Source: Gossypium raimondii (taxonomy: Eukaryota > Streptophyta > Magnoliopsida > Malvales > Malvaceae). From it: DNA of 64,000 bases. The position numbers and the translations under genes are program-made. The notes below the pieces were generated by a model. That model was not told the origin of the DNA, did no database searches, and saw nothing but the letters and a program-made list of their open reading frames with translations. The DNA is taken from assembly GCF_025698545.1 (NCBI RefSeq), contig NC_068570.1:2108001-2172000 (forward strand), given 5' to 3'. Numbering within the stretch: the first letter of the stretch is position 1; each line of letters starts with the position of its first letter. Below are positions 35,379-47,000 of the stretch, piece after piece.

Positions 35379-38031
35379 TTAATCATCATTATTGAAATCT
35401 TCATCGTCCTTCATGTATTTCTCCTGTACCGCAGCAGCTGTGAACCGATTCATTAAGAAAAACTTGCTGATGTATCGATACGGTATTTCACGATGTTAGG
35501 TAGATTATCGCATGTTATATAAATAAAGAGCAAATTAAACGATAGATGAGAAGGATATCTGTAATAATCCCAATCGACTTGTCGTACTGCAATCTTGCTG
35601 AATTCAACCGCACTGGCATCTATACCGGCAAATATGTATCCATTGCTCTTATCGATAAGTTTCACAAGATTCCCAACACTCTCCTTATCCTAAAAGGAGA
35701 AATCCGATTAACAGCGTAAAAACTATAGAATGAAGCATAGTTGAACAATATAACTCGAGAAAGATATAGTTCCCGGCATGCCTGAATATCTAAGGTTGTG
35801 AAATTGACAATACTAAAGTCTTCAATTACATCGCAAAGCTCCTTTGTAAGTTTTCTGTAAGAAGAAATTAGTGAAAAACCTCGATAACAAACCTCCATTA
35901 AGGATTTTCGAAAGCAAAAGTTTAAACTCGTAAGCAAAACCTCGTAAGATGTAAATTTATCAAACGGAGGAACATTTGTGACTCATACATAGTGAAAAAT
36001 GCAAAAATAAACAGGTCTCAATAACAAACCTAAACTTGGCAGAGCGGGGATCTTGGTCAAGATGGTGCTGTAAATACGATAAATCTTGGACATCCGTGTA
36101 GAAATCCAGATTGAAAGCTGCATCACATCCGAAGAGAAGATGAATAACCACGAGTTCTACCATTTTGAGGCGTATAACATAATTAAAACAGTTCCGACAT
36201 ACTCACAGAGCTTTCCATAGCTTTCAATTAAGTCAATCTTAGAGAGGACATTGATATGTGGCAGCTCCAAGTGCAACATGGTAGATAACGAGAGAATCAA
36301 AGCACTGATATACTTCGCCGGGTCACTACATAGGTGGGCGTCGACTAAATGTACAGCAGTCAACTGCATAAAATAAATTAACTCGGTTTTCTACGGTTCT
36401 AACATCGGAATAACACCCGGAAATCACCTTTACTGTCAGCACCCTACAAGAGGAAAAGATAGAAGCATACCCTAAGATTCAACTTTTTAATAAGCTTCAT
36501 GACTACATTCTTGGCATTCGAGTGAAGGAAAAATAGTTCAACCTGGCCGGGAAAATCGAAAAGAAGATAGTGATCTGCAAATTATAAAAAAACATTAGAA
36601 AATTTATAGGCAATAAGCACAATAGCCTAAAAATCGCTGCATAATACCAAGGTTACTCCCTTGTACATGTTCCTATTGCTGGGTTTTCCTAGAGAAAGTG
36701 AAAACCACAAACACATAAAAGCAAAATATTCAACTGTTCAATCGTAAGGCTCCACATGAAAGACAGGCTCAAAGCCCTGTGCACATCATCCCTTTTTGAG
36801 AAAGCCAAATGGTCTTCCATGCATGATATGGTATTTATGAAACAAAACCAAGTGCCTAAACTTGTGAAAAGAAGAGAAGGCAATAGATACAGACCTTTCA
36901 AAAGAGGTTCCAGTTTAGACTGCAGCCAATCGATATTCTTCTCTAAATAATCCATACAATAGACAAGACCTGATTGTACATAAAAAATATACATTAGATA
37001 CCATACGACAATCGAACCGGAACTAGAGACATAACGACCATAAACACAAATTATATGCACTTTTGTATCCCAAAACAAACCAGCAGATACCGCATTAAGT
37101 GCATCATCACTAAGATATTTAGGAAATATTCAACAGAACCGGAATCTAAGGTTCTTGATTGCACATGAAAAATATACATTAGATACCATATGACAATCGA
37201 ACCGGAACTCGAGCCATAACGACCATAAACACAATTTATATGCACTTTTGTATCCCACAACGATCCAGCAGATACTGTGTAAGTGCATAGTCACTAAGAA
37301 CTTTAGGAAATATTTAAAGGAACTGGCATCTAAGGTTCTTGATTGCACATGAAAAATATACATTAGATACCATAGGGAAATCGAACCGGAACTAGAGCCA
37401 TAACAACCATTAGCACAATTTATATGCAATTTTGTATCCCACAATAAACCAGCAAATACCACATAAGTGCATAGTCATTAACATATTTAGGCCACTTATA
37501 CGGATATCACTTGCCTTGTTTTACTCGTTTTATGATTTATCCGACCGAAATTCTGGAATCCCTTTTATAAAATCATAGGCTAAAAGCAAAAAAAAAATTA
37601 ACCAAGAGAGCAAAACAAAAGTACACCTCCATTAGGCCCCAAAGAATGTTCTGTCATGACATCACTTAGTTTTATGAGATCCTCGATATTGATAGCACAC
37701 TCATAGCTACATTCATGTCAAGGAAAGTTCATATAAGATCAAACATTCAGGACAATGAAAAACAACATCACAAATCAAAATTTTCGATTAAAAGGATACG
37801 GTAACGAATCGTTGGCCGGATCCAAATTGATTACAGCAACTTTCCTAAAAACATAAAGCATGGGAACAGTCAATTTTTTTTGCTATATTTAATAAAAATT
37901 ATATCTAAACATGTGAGCATATAAGCAAAATTCAGAAACCTTCCAATAAGTTTGAGGAACTGAGACATGCCATTACAGTAAGTAGTCTTTCCTGATCCAG
38001 GTGGACCAATCACAACTTGCCCAAACACCAT
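35379..38031 (-). CDS. QQT1: GPN-loop GTPase 2 (QUATRE-QUART1)
   Basis: Ten coding exons on the minus strand: 38031-37940, 37844-37800, 37706-37627, 36969-36895, 36574-36471, 36363-36207, 36117-36030, 35854-35782, 35689-35559, 35439-35379. They sum to 906 nt, 301 residues plus stop, all in frame. GPN GTPases act in assembly and nuclear import of RNA polymerase II; Arabidopsis QQT1 is needed for early embryo cell division. Motifs are in order: P-loop GPPGSGKT (9-16), NLDPAND (37-43), the diagnostic Gly-Pro-Asn loop (69-71), DFPGQVELF (104-112), and SKID base-recognition motif (173-176). The C-terminus reads VDWDYYR then [15 protein letters not shown]. Introns 2 and 9 have U12-type signals and intron 8 uses a GC donor. 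Intron 3 is expanded by tandem repeats. A 5'-UTR intron (38051-38681) is likely. The overall match to GPN2, not GPN1 or GPN3, is strong. Confidence 0.93.
35440..35558 (-). other. U12-type AT-AC intron (intron 9 of QQT1)
   Basis: On the minus strand the exon ends TATTACAG and the intron opens ATATCCTTC, which matches the U12 5' splice consensus ATATCCTTT at eight of nine positions. Near the 3' end TTTCTTAAT is a good U12 branch-site match (consensus TTCCTTAAC). The intron closes GGTTCAC and the next exon starts AGCTGCTGCGG. Only the AC acceptor keeps the frame; the nearby CAG acceptor shifts it. Branch A to acceptor spacing is within the short range typical of U12 introns. Confidence 0.85.
35690..35781 (-). 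other. GC-AG intron (intron 8 of QQT1)
   Basis: The exon ends ATTCAG and is followed by GCATGCCGGG; the acceptor is CTCCTTTTAG before GATAAGGAG. No GT donor lies close enough to retain the expected protein TTLDIQ-DKESVGN. GC donors are a known rare U2 class, usually with strong flanking consensus; here positions after GC are weak. Confidence 0.75.
36970..37525 (-). repeat. ~185-bp tandem repeat, about three copies, in intron 3 of QQT1
   Basis: Units begin at 36972, 37157 and 37341, each with GATTG(C/T)ACAT(G/A)AAAAATATAC. Each then runs through ATTAGATACCATA, CAATCGAACCGGAACT, AACGACCATAAACACAA-type, TGCACTTTTGTATCCCA and ACCAGCAGATAC-type phrases. The third unit is a little truncated and more diverged. 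The repeats create long overlapping minus-strand ORFs that are artefacts. Confidence 0.85.
37707..37799 (-). other. U12-type GT-AG intron (intron 2 of QQT1)
   Basis: The intron opens GTATCCTTTT, a perfect match to the U12 5' splice site GTATCCTTT. Near its end is TTCCTTGAC, a perfect match to the branch-site consensus TTCCTTRAY, 11 nt before the TAG acceptor. There is no polypyrimidine tract between branch site and acceptor. Splicing here joins Pro46 to Tyr47 in frame. Confidence 0.93.
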
Positions 38032-38050
38032 CTTAATTCAAAGGGTTTTC

Positions 38051-38681
38051 CTACAATAAAAAAGGTAGCTGATTTTCAGTAAAGAAGAAAAGAGGAACTT
38101 TTAGTAAACAAATTTTTAGATTATTTTATTATATAAAACAAATTTAAAAAATATAATTCCAAACACTTTGAGGGAAAAAGAAGTTGGTGTTTTCGTATCT
38201 ACTTCGATGCTCATGAGTTAATTATTAATAAAAGAAATATTTTCAGATTGCTAACCAAAAATATCAAGTTTTTGCTCAGATTTATGCACCATTAAAGTAT
38301 AGGATCTCACCACTGTCTTCATCCTCAACAACAAAAAGAGTAAACAAAAGAAAATTCCTTGTAAAGTAATAAAAGAACAAAGAAAAGCTTTAAACCGCTT
38401 AATCTCCAAATAAATCAGTTCAGACAGAAAAAGGAACAATGTGAAAATTGCTAATTAAGTTCCTCGGTTTTCTCGGCAACCAAACAGTGGTTAAAGTAAC
38501 AATAGTTACATGAAAAAATAATAAATAAATTAACCATTAAATGTGCACAACAGATTAGAAAAAACTGAAAAAAAAAAATTTAAGGTAAGGCCAATATTAG
38601 TTCTCTCGAGCTTATCATTGAAATGCCTCCATTTACCAAAAGAAAATCAAAATTAATAAAAAAAATGATTTTGAAATTCAC
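38051..38681 (-). other. Probable 5'-UTR intron of QQT1
   Basis: On the minus strand GAGCAG|GTGAAT at 38682/38681 is a good donor and TTTATTGTAG|GAAAA at 38051/38050 a good acceptor 19 nt before the ATG. The upstream exon would be GC-richer leader (about 38682-38890). Inferred from splice signals and composition only. Confidence 0.5.
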
Positions 38682-38890
38682 CTGCTCTGAAACGTGAGCT
38701 GAAAGTGAGACGTCCTAAAACTTGAAACGTTTCAGAAAGAAATGGCAAGCTTGCTCGCTCGACGCGTATTAAAATTATAAAGTCGCCAGCAGGTGTGTGG
38801 TGGATTGGTGGTGACTGCCTGACTGGTGAACGATGATGGTGGTGGCCGGTGGGTGTTGGAGTGGAGAAGGAAAAGTTATTTTGTTAGGGA

Positions 38891-39680
38891 TTTAGAAATT
38901 AGCTGTTAGGGATTAGAAATTGGGGGAGTCGGCTGAAGAGGAAAAGAAAAGAAAGGGAAGGCAGGTATGTGAAAACGGGCCCAAAATTTTCTTACCTTAT
39001 GCCGGGCTCGATCGGAAAAACGGCCTTATTTTTTTATCAAAGCTCACTTATGGGCCTATATTTTTAACTGAACTCTCTCATTTTTCAGGCAGACCTTCGG
39101 GCTTAAATAGGTGGCTTGATCCATTATTAGGTCTAATAGTCCAATATAGTATTCATCATGGGCCAATTCGGATCAATCAATGTAGAATTTTAGGTCCTCT
39201 TTTTAAGCCTGGGTTCAGGTCGAAAAATAAGCTTAAAATTTTGCCCACATTCGACCTATATTGAAAAAACTAAACTCGAGCCCGATCCTATCCAACCATA
39301 ATATTTTTTTAGATCCTTTTTATATAAAAAATAAATTTATAAAATATAATACATCAAATACACTAAAATTATTAAAATAAATGTTTCCCAACAAATTAAC
39401 AATACAAAAAAAAGTATAGATGTGATTTGGGTAGGCCTAAGACTCGGCCCGTTTAGAAAATGAGTATTATTTTTGTCCAAGTCCATTTTTCGGACTTATA
39501 TTTTTGCCCGAACGCTCCCACTTTTTGGAAGAACCTCTGGACCTTATTTTGCATTTATTTGAGAAAATATTATCCGTAAAATAAAAAAATCATAAACCAA
39601 TTCAATTTGTTCAATCGCCATTTTTTTTGGTTTTTGGTATTTTTCTTCATAGTGGTTTGCTCTATGTTGAGCACTATTTT
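38891..39680. other. Intergenic region with family L repeats
   Basis: Two stretches (38975-39290 and 39425-39550) carry phrases such as GGGCTCGATCGGAAAAACGG, AAGCCTGGGTTCAGGTCG and CGGCCCGTTTAGAAAATGAG, a dispersed repeat also at 7545-7700. The 114-residue ORF at 38920 is made of this repeat and is not a gene. Confidence 0.45.
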
Positions 39681-40048
39681 TGTTAGAATTAAGTGACCTA
39701 AATCCTTATTTAAATAAAATACAGTGGTAAAATAAAATAAAAGTAAAATCCCTATAGAATTATACTTCTTTTATTTTATTTTAGAATAAGGTTTTTTTAA
39801 ATATTATTAAACTCCATCTTGATTAGAATAAGGAGTTTTACTCCTATTAGAATAAGGTTTTACAAGCTTATAAATAGACATAGTCTACTTCGCTTGTAAA
39901 AAAAATCGAATTTGACATAGTGAATTTTCTTCTCCTCTCCCCGTGGTTTTTTCCCGAAAAGGTTTCCACGTAAAATCTCTGTGTTCTTTATTTTTCTATC
40001 TCTATTTTCTTTGCGATGTATTGTCATTACCGACATTTATTTTTTCCA
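39681..40048 (+). repeat. 5' LTR of the copia element
   Basis: 368 bp, TG...CA ends. Contains a TATA-like TATAAATAG near 39870 followed about 90 bases later by the conserved GGTTTCCACGTAAAATCTCTGTG block, probably promoter and polyadenylation/R-region landmarks. Confidence 0.92.
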
Positions 40049-40051
40049 AAT

Positions 40052-40063
40052 TGGTATCAGAGC
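40052..40063 (+). other. Primer-binding site (initiator tRNA-Met)
   Basis: TGGTATCAGAGC, three bases after the 5' LTR; the standard PBS of plant copia elements. Confidence 0.92.
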
Positions 40064-42093
40064 TTCCGGGTTGTTCATCTCAATCACGGTAATGACGTCT
40101 TTGAAGTATGAAATTTTGCTATTGGATCGCAACACCAGATTCGCGTTGTGGCAGATAAAGATGCAGGCAGTTCTTGCACAGATGGACTTAGAGGAAGCAC
40201 TGCTAAGGGTAGATAAGATGCCTTGAACATTGACGGAGGAAGAGAAGAAGCGCAAGGATCGAAAGGCATTAACACAGTTACATTTGTATTTGTTTAACTA
40301 AATTTTACAGGATGTGATGAAGGAGAAGGCCGTCGCTGGATTATAGAACAGGTTGGAACAAATATGTATGTCGAAAACTCTAACTAGTAAGCTGCATATG
40401 AAGCAGCGTCTTTATGCTCATCGTTTGGAGAAAGGTGCGTCTGTGCACGAACACTTGACAGTGTTTAAAGAAATTCTCTCAAATTTGGAGGTCATGGAGG
40501 TTCAGTATGATAAGGAAGATCTAGGGTTGATTCTACTTTATTCGTTGCCCCCGTCTTATTCAACCTTTAGAGATACAATTTTATATAGTTGCGAGTCTCT
40601 CACAGTTGATGATGTTTATGATTCTTTAACCTCGTATGATAAGATGAAGCATATTGTGGTTAAAACTAACTTTCAAGGAGAGGGTCTCATTATTCGTGGG
40701 AGATAAGATCGTAATGCTGATGATGATCGTGGAAGGACACAGGAATAGAATCCTCGCGGTAAATCTAAAGGTATGTAACAACCCGGTTTTGACCCTAATC
40801 GGAATAGTGGTTTCGGGACCACAAATCCGAACTGGAAAAATATTTTTAATATTATTTTGTGTGTTTATTTTGTGTGCATTTGATTGTGTGAACTTTTTGT
40901 GTTTTAATTTCGTCGTTAAAGTGTCCGATTTAAAAAAAAGGGCTTAATCGCGTAAAATGAAAATTTAGGGGTAAATTTAAAAGCACCAATTTGTTGATAT
41001 CTTTTTAATTGGGAGGTTTAAAGGTGAAATTAAACCACTATATTGGATAGTGGGTGGTTGAGGACAAATTTAACCTTAATGAAAATATATTATATAATTA
41101 GTAAATAAGGTTAAATAAGTAAATAGTTATATATTATAATATATGATAAGTAAAAGTATGAAAATTAAGATTATTTCATCTTCCTTAGCTGAATATTTGA
41201 AACAAAAGGAAGCCATTAAAGCTTGGAAAGGTTCGGCCATATTCATACCAAAATAATGTATGTTTTTGCTTCGGTTTTTGATGATTTTTACGTTTTTGAG
41301 ATCGTTGCTTTGAATACTACCCGACCCATGCTTGAATTTCTGATTTTGATGAATATCTTGAGTTATGCCATTGATGAATGTTTGTGTTTTGTGATGTTTG
41401 ATGATGAATAATGAAAGATATGTCTTAGATTAACATGTTTTGTTTTGGGATTTTTGATGAATTTGAGTATTTAGAGCAAAATTGTGAAAATAAATTTTTG
41501 AGGGACTAAAATGTGAAATAAATGAAATGTATGGACTTGTATGAATACAAGGAAGATTCGGCCTAACTATAGTGTTGTGAGATTTTGTGTATTTTGTGTT
41601 TTATGCAATAGGGACTAAATTGCAAAAAATTGTAAAATGTCTGGGGCAAAATGGTAATTTGCCCATTTAAGTGTTTTTGAATAAAATTGAATGATTTGAT
41701 GAATAAAAGGGTTAAATTTGAATATGTTTAGATCGCGAACCGAAGAAAACAGAATTAGATCGGGGAAAGTCGAAAGTAAACGAATAGTCGATCGTGTCTG
41801 CTGATATCCGAGGTAAGTCTATTAGCAACTAAAAGTTATTAAGTTAATATTTATACATGTATACTAATTGTATCTTAAGTTGAGTTATAAATTAAAGTAT
41901 GGTTGTTGAATAAATTTTGAATTGTAGATTATTGCATATATCATGTTCGAATATACAAATATGAACTTGTATAAATTATTAGATTAATTAAAGATATGTA
42001 TAAGATATATGTAAATATATATAAGGTTCGAATGATTAAATAAGTATGCACATATATGTATAAACTCTTGAATTTGATTTGTGATATGTATGT

Positions 42094-42095
42094 TA

Positions 42096-42137
<42 letters not shown>
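42094..42137. repeat. (AT)n microsatellite
   Basis: About 22 AT units inside the nested insertion. Shorter AT runs follow at about 42276-42308 and 43096-43113. Confidence 0.9.
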
Positions 42138-42139
<2 letters not shown>

Positions 42140-42275
42140 TTGAATAAGCATACAATTATACATGTATGGGTTGTGTATTGAATTGAGATAAGTCATTATA
42201 TAAGTATATGAGGATCGATTATGTATTTGAATTTTATTTAAGGTATGTACGTTATATTGAATATGTGAGTTCAAT

Positions 42276-42307
<32 letters not shown>

Positions 42308-42639
42308 AGTATAGATTTTAATTAAAAAAAACTAAAAGGTGAAATACATATACGAAAATGGATGAGGTTGAAATAGTTATGCGTGTATGTATAAATTCTT
42401 GAAATGAAATTAAGGTATGAACTATGTATTATTGAATGAGTGTGGTTTGAATGGGTATAAACGTATGTACAATTATTTGTATTGAACTAAAAGTATGGAT
42501 TGTAAGTACAGATTGTAACCGGGTTATGTTTTGCCAATTTCTTGAAAGTGTGGTTATAGCTACATGAATTATGTATATATGTTTAAAACATGTGTAATGC
42601 CAGTAAGAGTTATATGAGAAATTATTCTCGTATTTATGC

Positions 42640-42805
42640 TATTCAGGTTATGTACCTAGCAGGCTTAATGCTGGTGAAGTAATTCAGACTTTACGTCTAG
42701 CAGGCTTAATGCCGGTGATACATTTCAGACTATATGTCTAGCAGGCTAAGTGCCGGTGTACTGAATCAGGCTTTAAGCCTAGCAGGCTAAATGCCAGTGA
42801 ATCTG
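42640..42805. repeat. ~42-bp tandem repeat, four copies
   Basis: Each unit has the form CAG-(ACTTTACGT/GTTATGTAC)-CTAGCAGGCTTAATGCCGGTG with substitutions between copies. The unit is short, GC-richer than the rest of the insertion, and non-coding. Confidence 0.8.
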
Positions 42806-44069
42806 TTTAAATTGTGTGAGAATGTGCAATTGATATATCTATGATTTTTGATTATATGAAATCGATGAATACATAAACATTAGGTGGTTATATGTTTGGT
42901 GAGTTTACACTTACATTCGGGTTTTGCATTGGTTAAACATAATTGTATGGATTCGGTATATACAATTTAATAAAGGCATATGTACATTAGGTATATGCGA
43001 TTGCTGAATTTATAAATGCATATGGTGATATGTGGTTGTTAAACATATATGTTGAGCCTATGTGTTTGATAAAAAATTATGTATGCATTTGAGATATATA
43101 TATATATATATACATGTACTCATTTATATGTATATATATATATTCGAATGTATGTGTTAGCTATGTATTCGGTATAAATTCATAATGAATATATATATAC
43201 AAACGAATATAAAATGTGATTAGTATATATATATGTGATAGATTCAATTGATTTAAAGCTTACCATGAGTGTACATATATATTCGGTTATGATATATGTA
43301 TAATATGTATATATGCTCGATTGTATACATTCAATTGAAATGTTGTTTGTATAATATATATTCAATTGATTTCATTCGACGGTATACATATCGATTATAA
43401 ATGAAATGGTCTGAGTACAATAATGTATGAATGTTAGTTGGTCGTGTTAGTTGAAATTTTAGTAAAATAGATTAAAAGGTTATAATATTTATATTTATAT
43501 ATATTTAATATTGTTGTAGACTTACTAAGCTATAAAGCTTACTTCGTTTGTTTTCATTCATTTGTTTTATAGATTTTGGAGACGCGTTACGAGCTCGGGG
43601 ATCGTCAGCAAAGTTCATCACTCTATCTACTATTTCGGTACTTAAATATTTGAACTCAACTTATGGCATGTATAGGCTGGACGAGGTTTTGAATGTTATA
43701 TTATAAATTTTGTATATGAAATTAATAGCCATGCGAAAATGGCTTATTTCCTATGATTGAATTTGGTTTCGTTGCATATGTTTTAAAAAAAATGGTTGTG
43801 TTTGTTCGGTAATGCCTCGTAACTCTAATTCGGCGACGGAGACGGGTTAGGGGTGTTTCAAGGTAGATCAAAGTCTTCAAACAGAGGTAAAACTTGTAAC
43901 TTCTGCGAGAAGAAAGGGCACATTAAATCTGAGTGCTATAAGCTACAGAACAAGATCAAAAGGGAGGCTGCGAATCAAAATGGAAAATAACCAAAAAATT
44001 TCGGTAAGGCTGATGTTGTAGAAGACTACAACAATGGTGAGCTTCTAGTCGCTTCTGTCAATAATTTTA

Positions 44070-47000
44070 AAGTGAGCGGTGAGTGGATCCTTGATTCGGG
44101 CTGCACCTTCCACATGAGTCCCAATAGGGATTGGTTTACAACTTACGAAACAGTGTCTAAAGGTGTTGTTTTGATGGGAAATAATGTTTCATCTAGAATT
44201 GCAGGTGTTGGAACAATTAAAGTTAAGATGTTTGATGGAGTTGTCTGAACACTTAGTGGCGTACGACATGTTCCAAAATTGAAGAGAAATTTAATTTTAT
44301 TTAGTACTCTTGATTCAAAAGTGTACAAATACACAGCTGAAAGTGGTGTTTTGAAGATTTCTAAAGGTTTCCTTATTGTGATGAAATGGCAGAGAAAGAC
44401 TGCTAAGTTATATGTTTTGCAGGGTTCTACTGTTACTGGTGATGCAGCTGTCGCATCCTTTTCCTTGTCAGATGATGATATTACTAAACTTTGGCATATG
44501 CGCCTAGGGCATATGAGTGAGAATGACATGGCATAATTAAGCAAAAGAGGACTTCTTGATGGGCAACGAATTTGCAAACTAAAGTTCTGTGAGCACTGTA
44601 TTTTTGAGAAGCAAAAGAGAGTTCGATTCACCAGAGGAATCCATAACACGAAGAGAACATTGGAGTATATTCATTCTGATCTATGGGGGCCATCTAGAGT
44701 ACCTTCGAGAGGTGGAGCTAATTATATGCTAACTTTTATTGATGATTTTTTCAAAAAAGTGTAGGCGTTCTTCCTGAAGCAAAAAAGCGATGTATTTTCC
44801 GCATTTAAGTCTTGAAAAACCATGATTGAAAAATAGATGGGAAAACAAATAAAATACTTCTGCATAGACAATGACTTAGAGTTCTCTTCTGATGAATTTA
44901 ATAAACTGTGCAAGTCAGAAAGGATCGTGAGACACTTGACAGTTCGTCATAGTCCACAGCAAAATGGCGTTGCAGAACAAATAAATAGAACGATCATGGA
45001 GAAAGTTCGATGTATGTTGTCAAATGCCAACTTACCAAAGTCATTTTGGGCCGAAACAGCCTCTACTGCATGTTTTTTGATCAACCGATCTCCATCCATT
45101 GCCATTGAGAAAAAGACTCCACAAAAGGTATGGTCTGGTAATCTTGCTGACTATTCTGATTTAAAGATTTTTTTTGTTGTCCTGCGTATACTCATGTTGA
45201 TAATGGAAAATTGGAACCGAAATCCATTAAATGTGTTTTTTCTTGGTTATAAAGCTAGTGTAAAAGGGTATAAGTTATGGTGTCTTGAAAATAAAAAAGT
45301 TGTGATTAGCAGAGATGCTATTTTTGATGAAACTGCTATGCTACCTAACTTATCTCTTAAAGACTCTCCCAATAAAGAAAATCAAAAGCAGGTGGAGCAT
45401 CAGATTAATACAGAATCTACAACAGAGTCGACTACTGAAGCCAATACAAAAATTCAAAATAGAGTTGCTTCTTCACCACATACTTTATCACCAAAAACAG
45501 AACTAGAAGAGAAATTAAACCTCCAAAGAAGTATGCCGAGGCTGATCTAGTTGCTTATGCTTTAAATGTGCTGAAGATATAGATGCAAACCAAGAGCCAT
45601 CTAATTATTTTGAGGCAGTTAGTTATGAAGACTTAGAAAAGTGGATGTTTGCTATGCGAAAGGAGATGAAATCACTCCACAAAAATAAAATATGAGATTT
45701 TGTGAAATTTCTAAAGGTAAAAGGTTGTTCGTTGTAAATGAGTGTTTAAGAAGAAAGAAGGGACTCCAAGAGTTGAAGAACCCAGATATAAAGCAAGGCT
45801 TGTTGTAAAGGGTTACAGTCAAATTCCAAGAGTGGACTTCACAAATGTGTTCTCTCTAGTTGTGAAGCATAGTTCAATTCGGGCTTTGCTTGGTATTGTG
45901 GCCATACATGATTTGGAGCTTGAGCAGTTAGATGTAAAAACTGCATTTTTGCTTGGAAAACTTAAGGAGGATATTTACATGCCACAACCAGAGGGTTTTA
46001 CAGTCTCACAAAAAGAGGACTATGTTTGCTTGCTGAAAAAGTCCCTTTACGGTTTGAAACAGTCACCAAGATAGTGGTACAAGAGGTTTGATTCTTTTAT
46101 GACTTCTTATGATTTTAAAAGAAGTAGTTTTGACAGTTGTGTTTACTTTAAGAAAAACAGTGATGGTTCTTTTGTGTATCTACTCCTTTATGTTGATGAC
46201 ATGTTGATAGCAGCGAAAGATAAATGAGAGATAAGAAAGGTCAAAGCCCAACATAGTGAAGAATTTGAGATGAAAGATTTGGGACCAGCAAAGAAAATAC
46301 TTGGTGGAGATTCTCAGATATAGAAAAACAAGTAAATTGTACCTAAGTCAAAAGGGCTACATTGAGAAAGTTATTTACAAATTAAATATGCAGAATGCTA
46401 AGCCTATTAGTACTTCTTTAGCAGCCTATTTCAGACTTTCATCGGCTTTGTCTCCACAATCAGATGATGAGATTAAGTACATGTCACATGTTACATACTC
46501 TAGTGCAGTGGGATCTCTCATGTATGCTATAGTTTGTTCATGTCCAGATTTATCATATGCAGTCAGTGCAGTTAGCAGACACATGGCTAATCCCGATAAA
46601 GAACATTGGAAAGCAGTTCAGTGGATTTTAAGATACTTATGAGGTACTATTGATGTTTCCTTACAGTTTGGAAGAACTAGAGATGAAGTCACTAGGTATG
46701 TTGATGCTGATTTTACTGGAGACCTTGATAGAAGAAGATCTCTCACAGGTTATGTCTTTACAATCGGAGGTTGTGCAATCAATTGGAAAGCCACTTTGCA
46801 AACTACAGTTGTTTTGTCTGCCACTGAAGCTGAGTATATGGCGATCACTGAGGCTTGTAAATAAGCTATTTGGTTGAAGGGACTCTTTAGTGAACCCAAT
46901 GAAGACCTTCAAATTAATACAGTATTTTGCGACAATTAGAGTGCTATCTTCCTTACAAAAGATCAAATGTTTCATGAGAGAATAAAACACATTGATGTTC

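Larger units (their letters stand above)
40774..43860. mobile_element. 3,087-bp TG...CA insertion nested in gag (probable long solo LTR)
   Basis: Begins TGTAACAACCCGG and ends CGGGTTAGGGGTGTTTCA, so the ends are short imperfect inverted repeats starting TG and ending CA. Identical 5-base duplications AGGTA flank it (40769-40773 and 43861-43865), as LTR-retrotransposon integrases produce. There is no gag-pol coding sequence. It contains several (AT)n runs and four copies of a ~42-bp unit near 42640-42800. A solo LTR left by recombination is the simplest reading; a non-autonomous element is the alternative. Confidence 0.75.
40092..44000 (+). pseudogene. copia gag pseudogene, split by a 3.1-kb insertion
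   Basis: Opens at ATG 40092 (MTSLKYEILLLDRNTRFALWQ...), a copia Gag N-terminus, and breaks at TGA 40224-40226. Gag (UBN2-type) continues in the fragment 40353-40706 with KQRLYAHRLEKGASVHEHL and LGLILLYSLPPSYSTFRD. The basic region is cut at 40773 by the nested insertion, and resumes at 43866 with the zinc knuckle C-X2-C-X4-H-X4-C (about 43894-43935: CNFCEKKGHIKSEC). Several in-frame stops. Product would have been the nucleocapsid; not functional now. Confidence 0.88.

Noticed and set aside
36689-37462. Overlapping minus-strand ORFs of 69-129 residues sharing VYGRY-SSSGSI and WYLMYIF phrases
   Set aside because: They are translations of the 185-bp tandem repeat in intron 3 of QQT1, plus exon 4; the similarity comes from DNA duplication and not from a protein repeat.
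42640-42805. Possible CRISPR-like array
   Set aside because: Units are directly adjacent tandem repeats within an LTR-like insertion in plant DNA, without unique spacers or cas genes.
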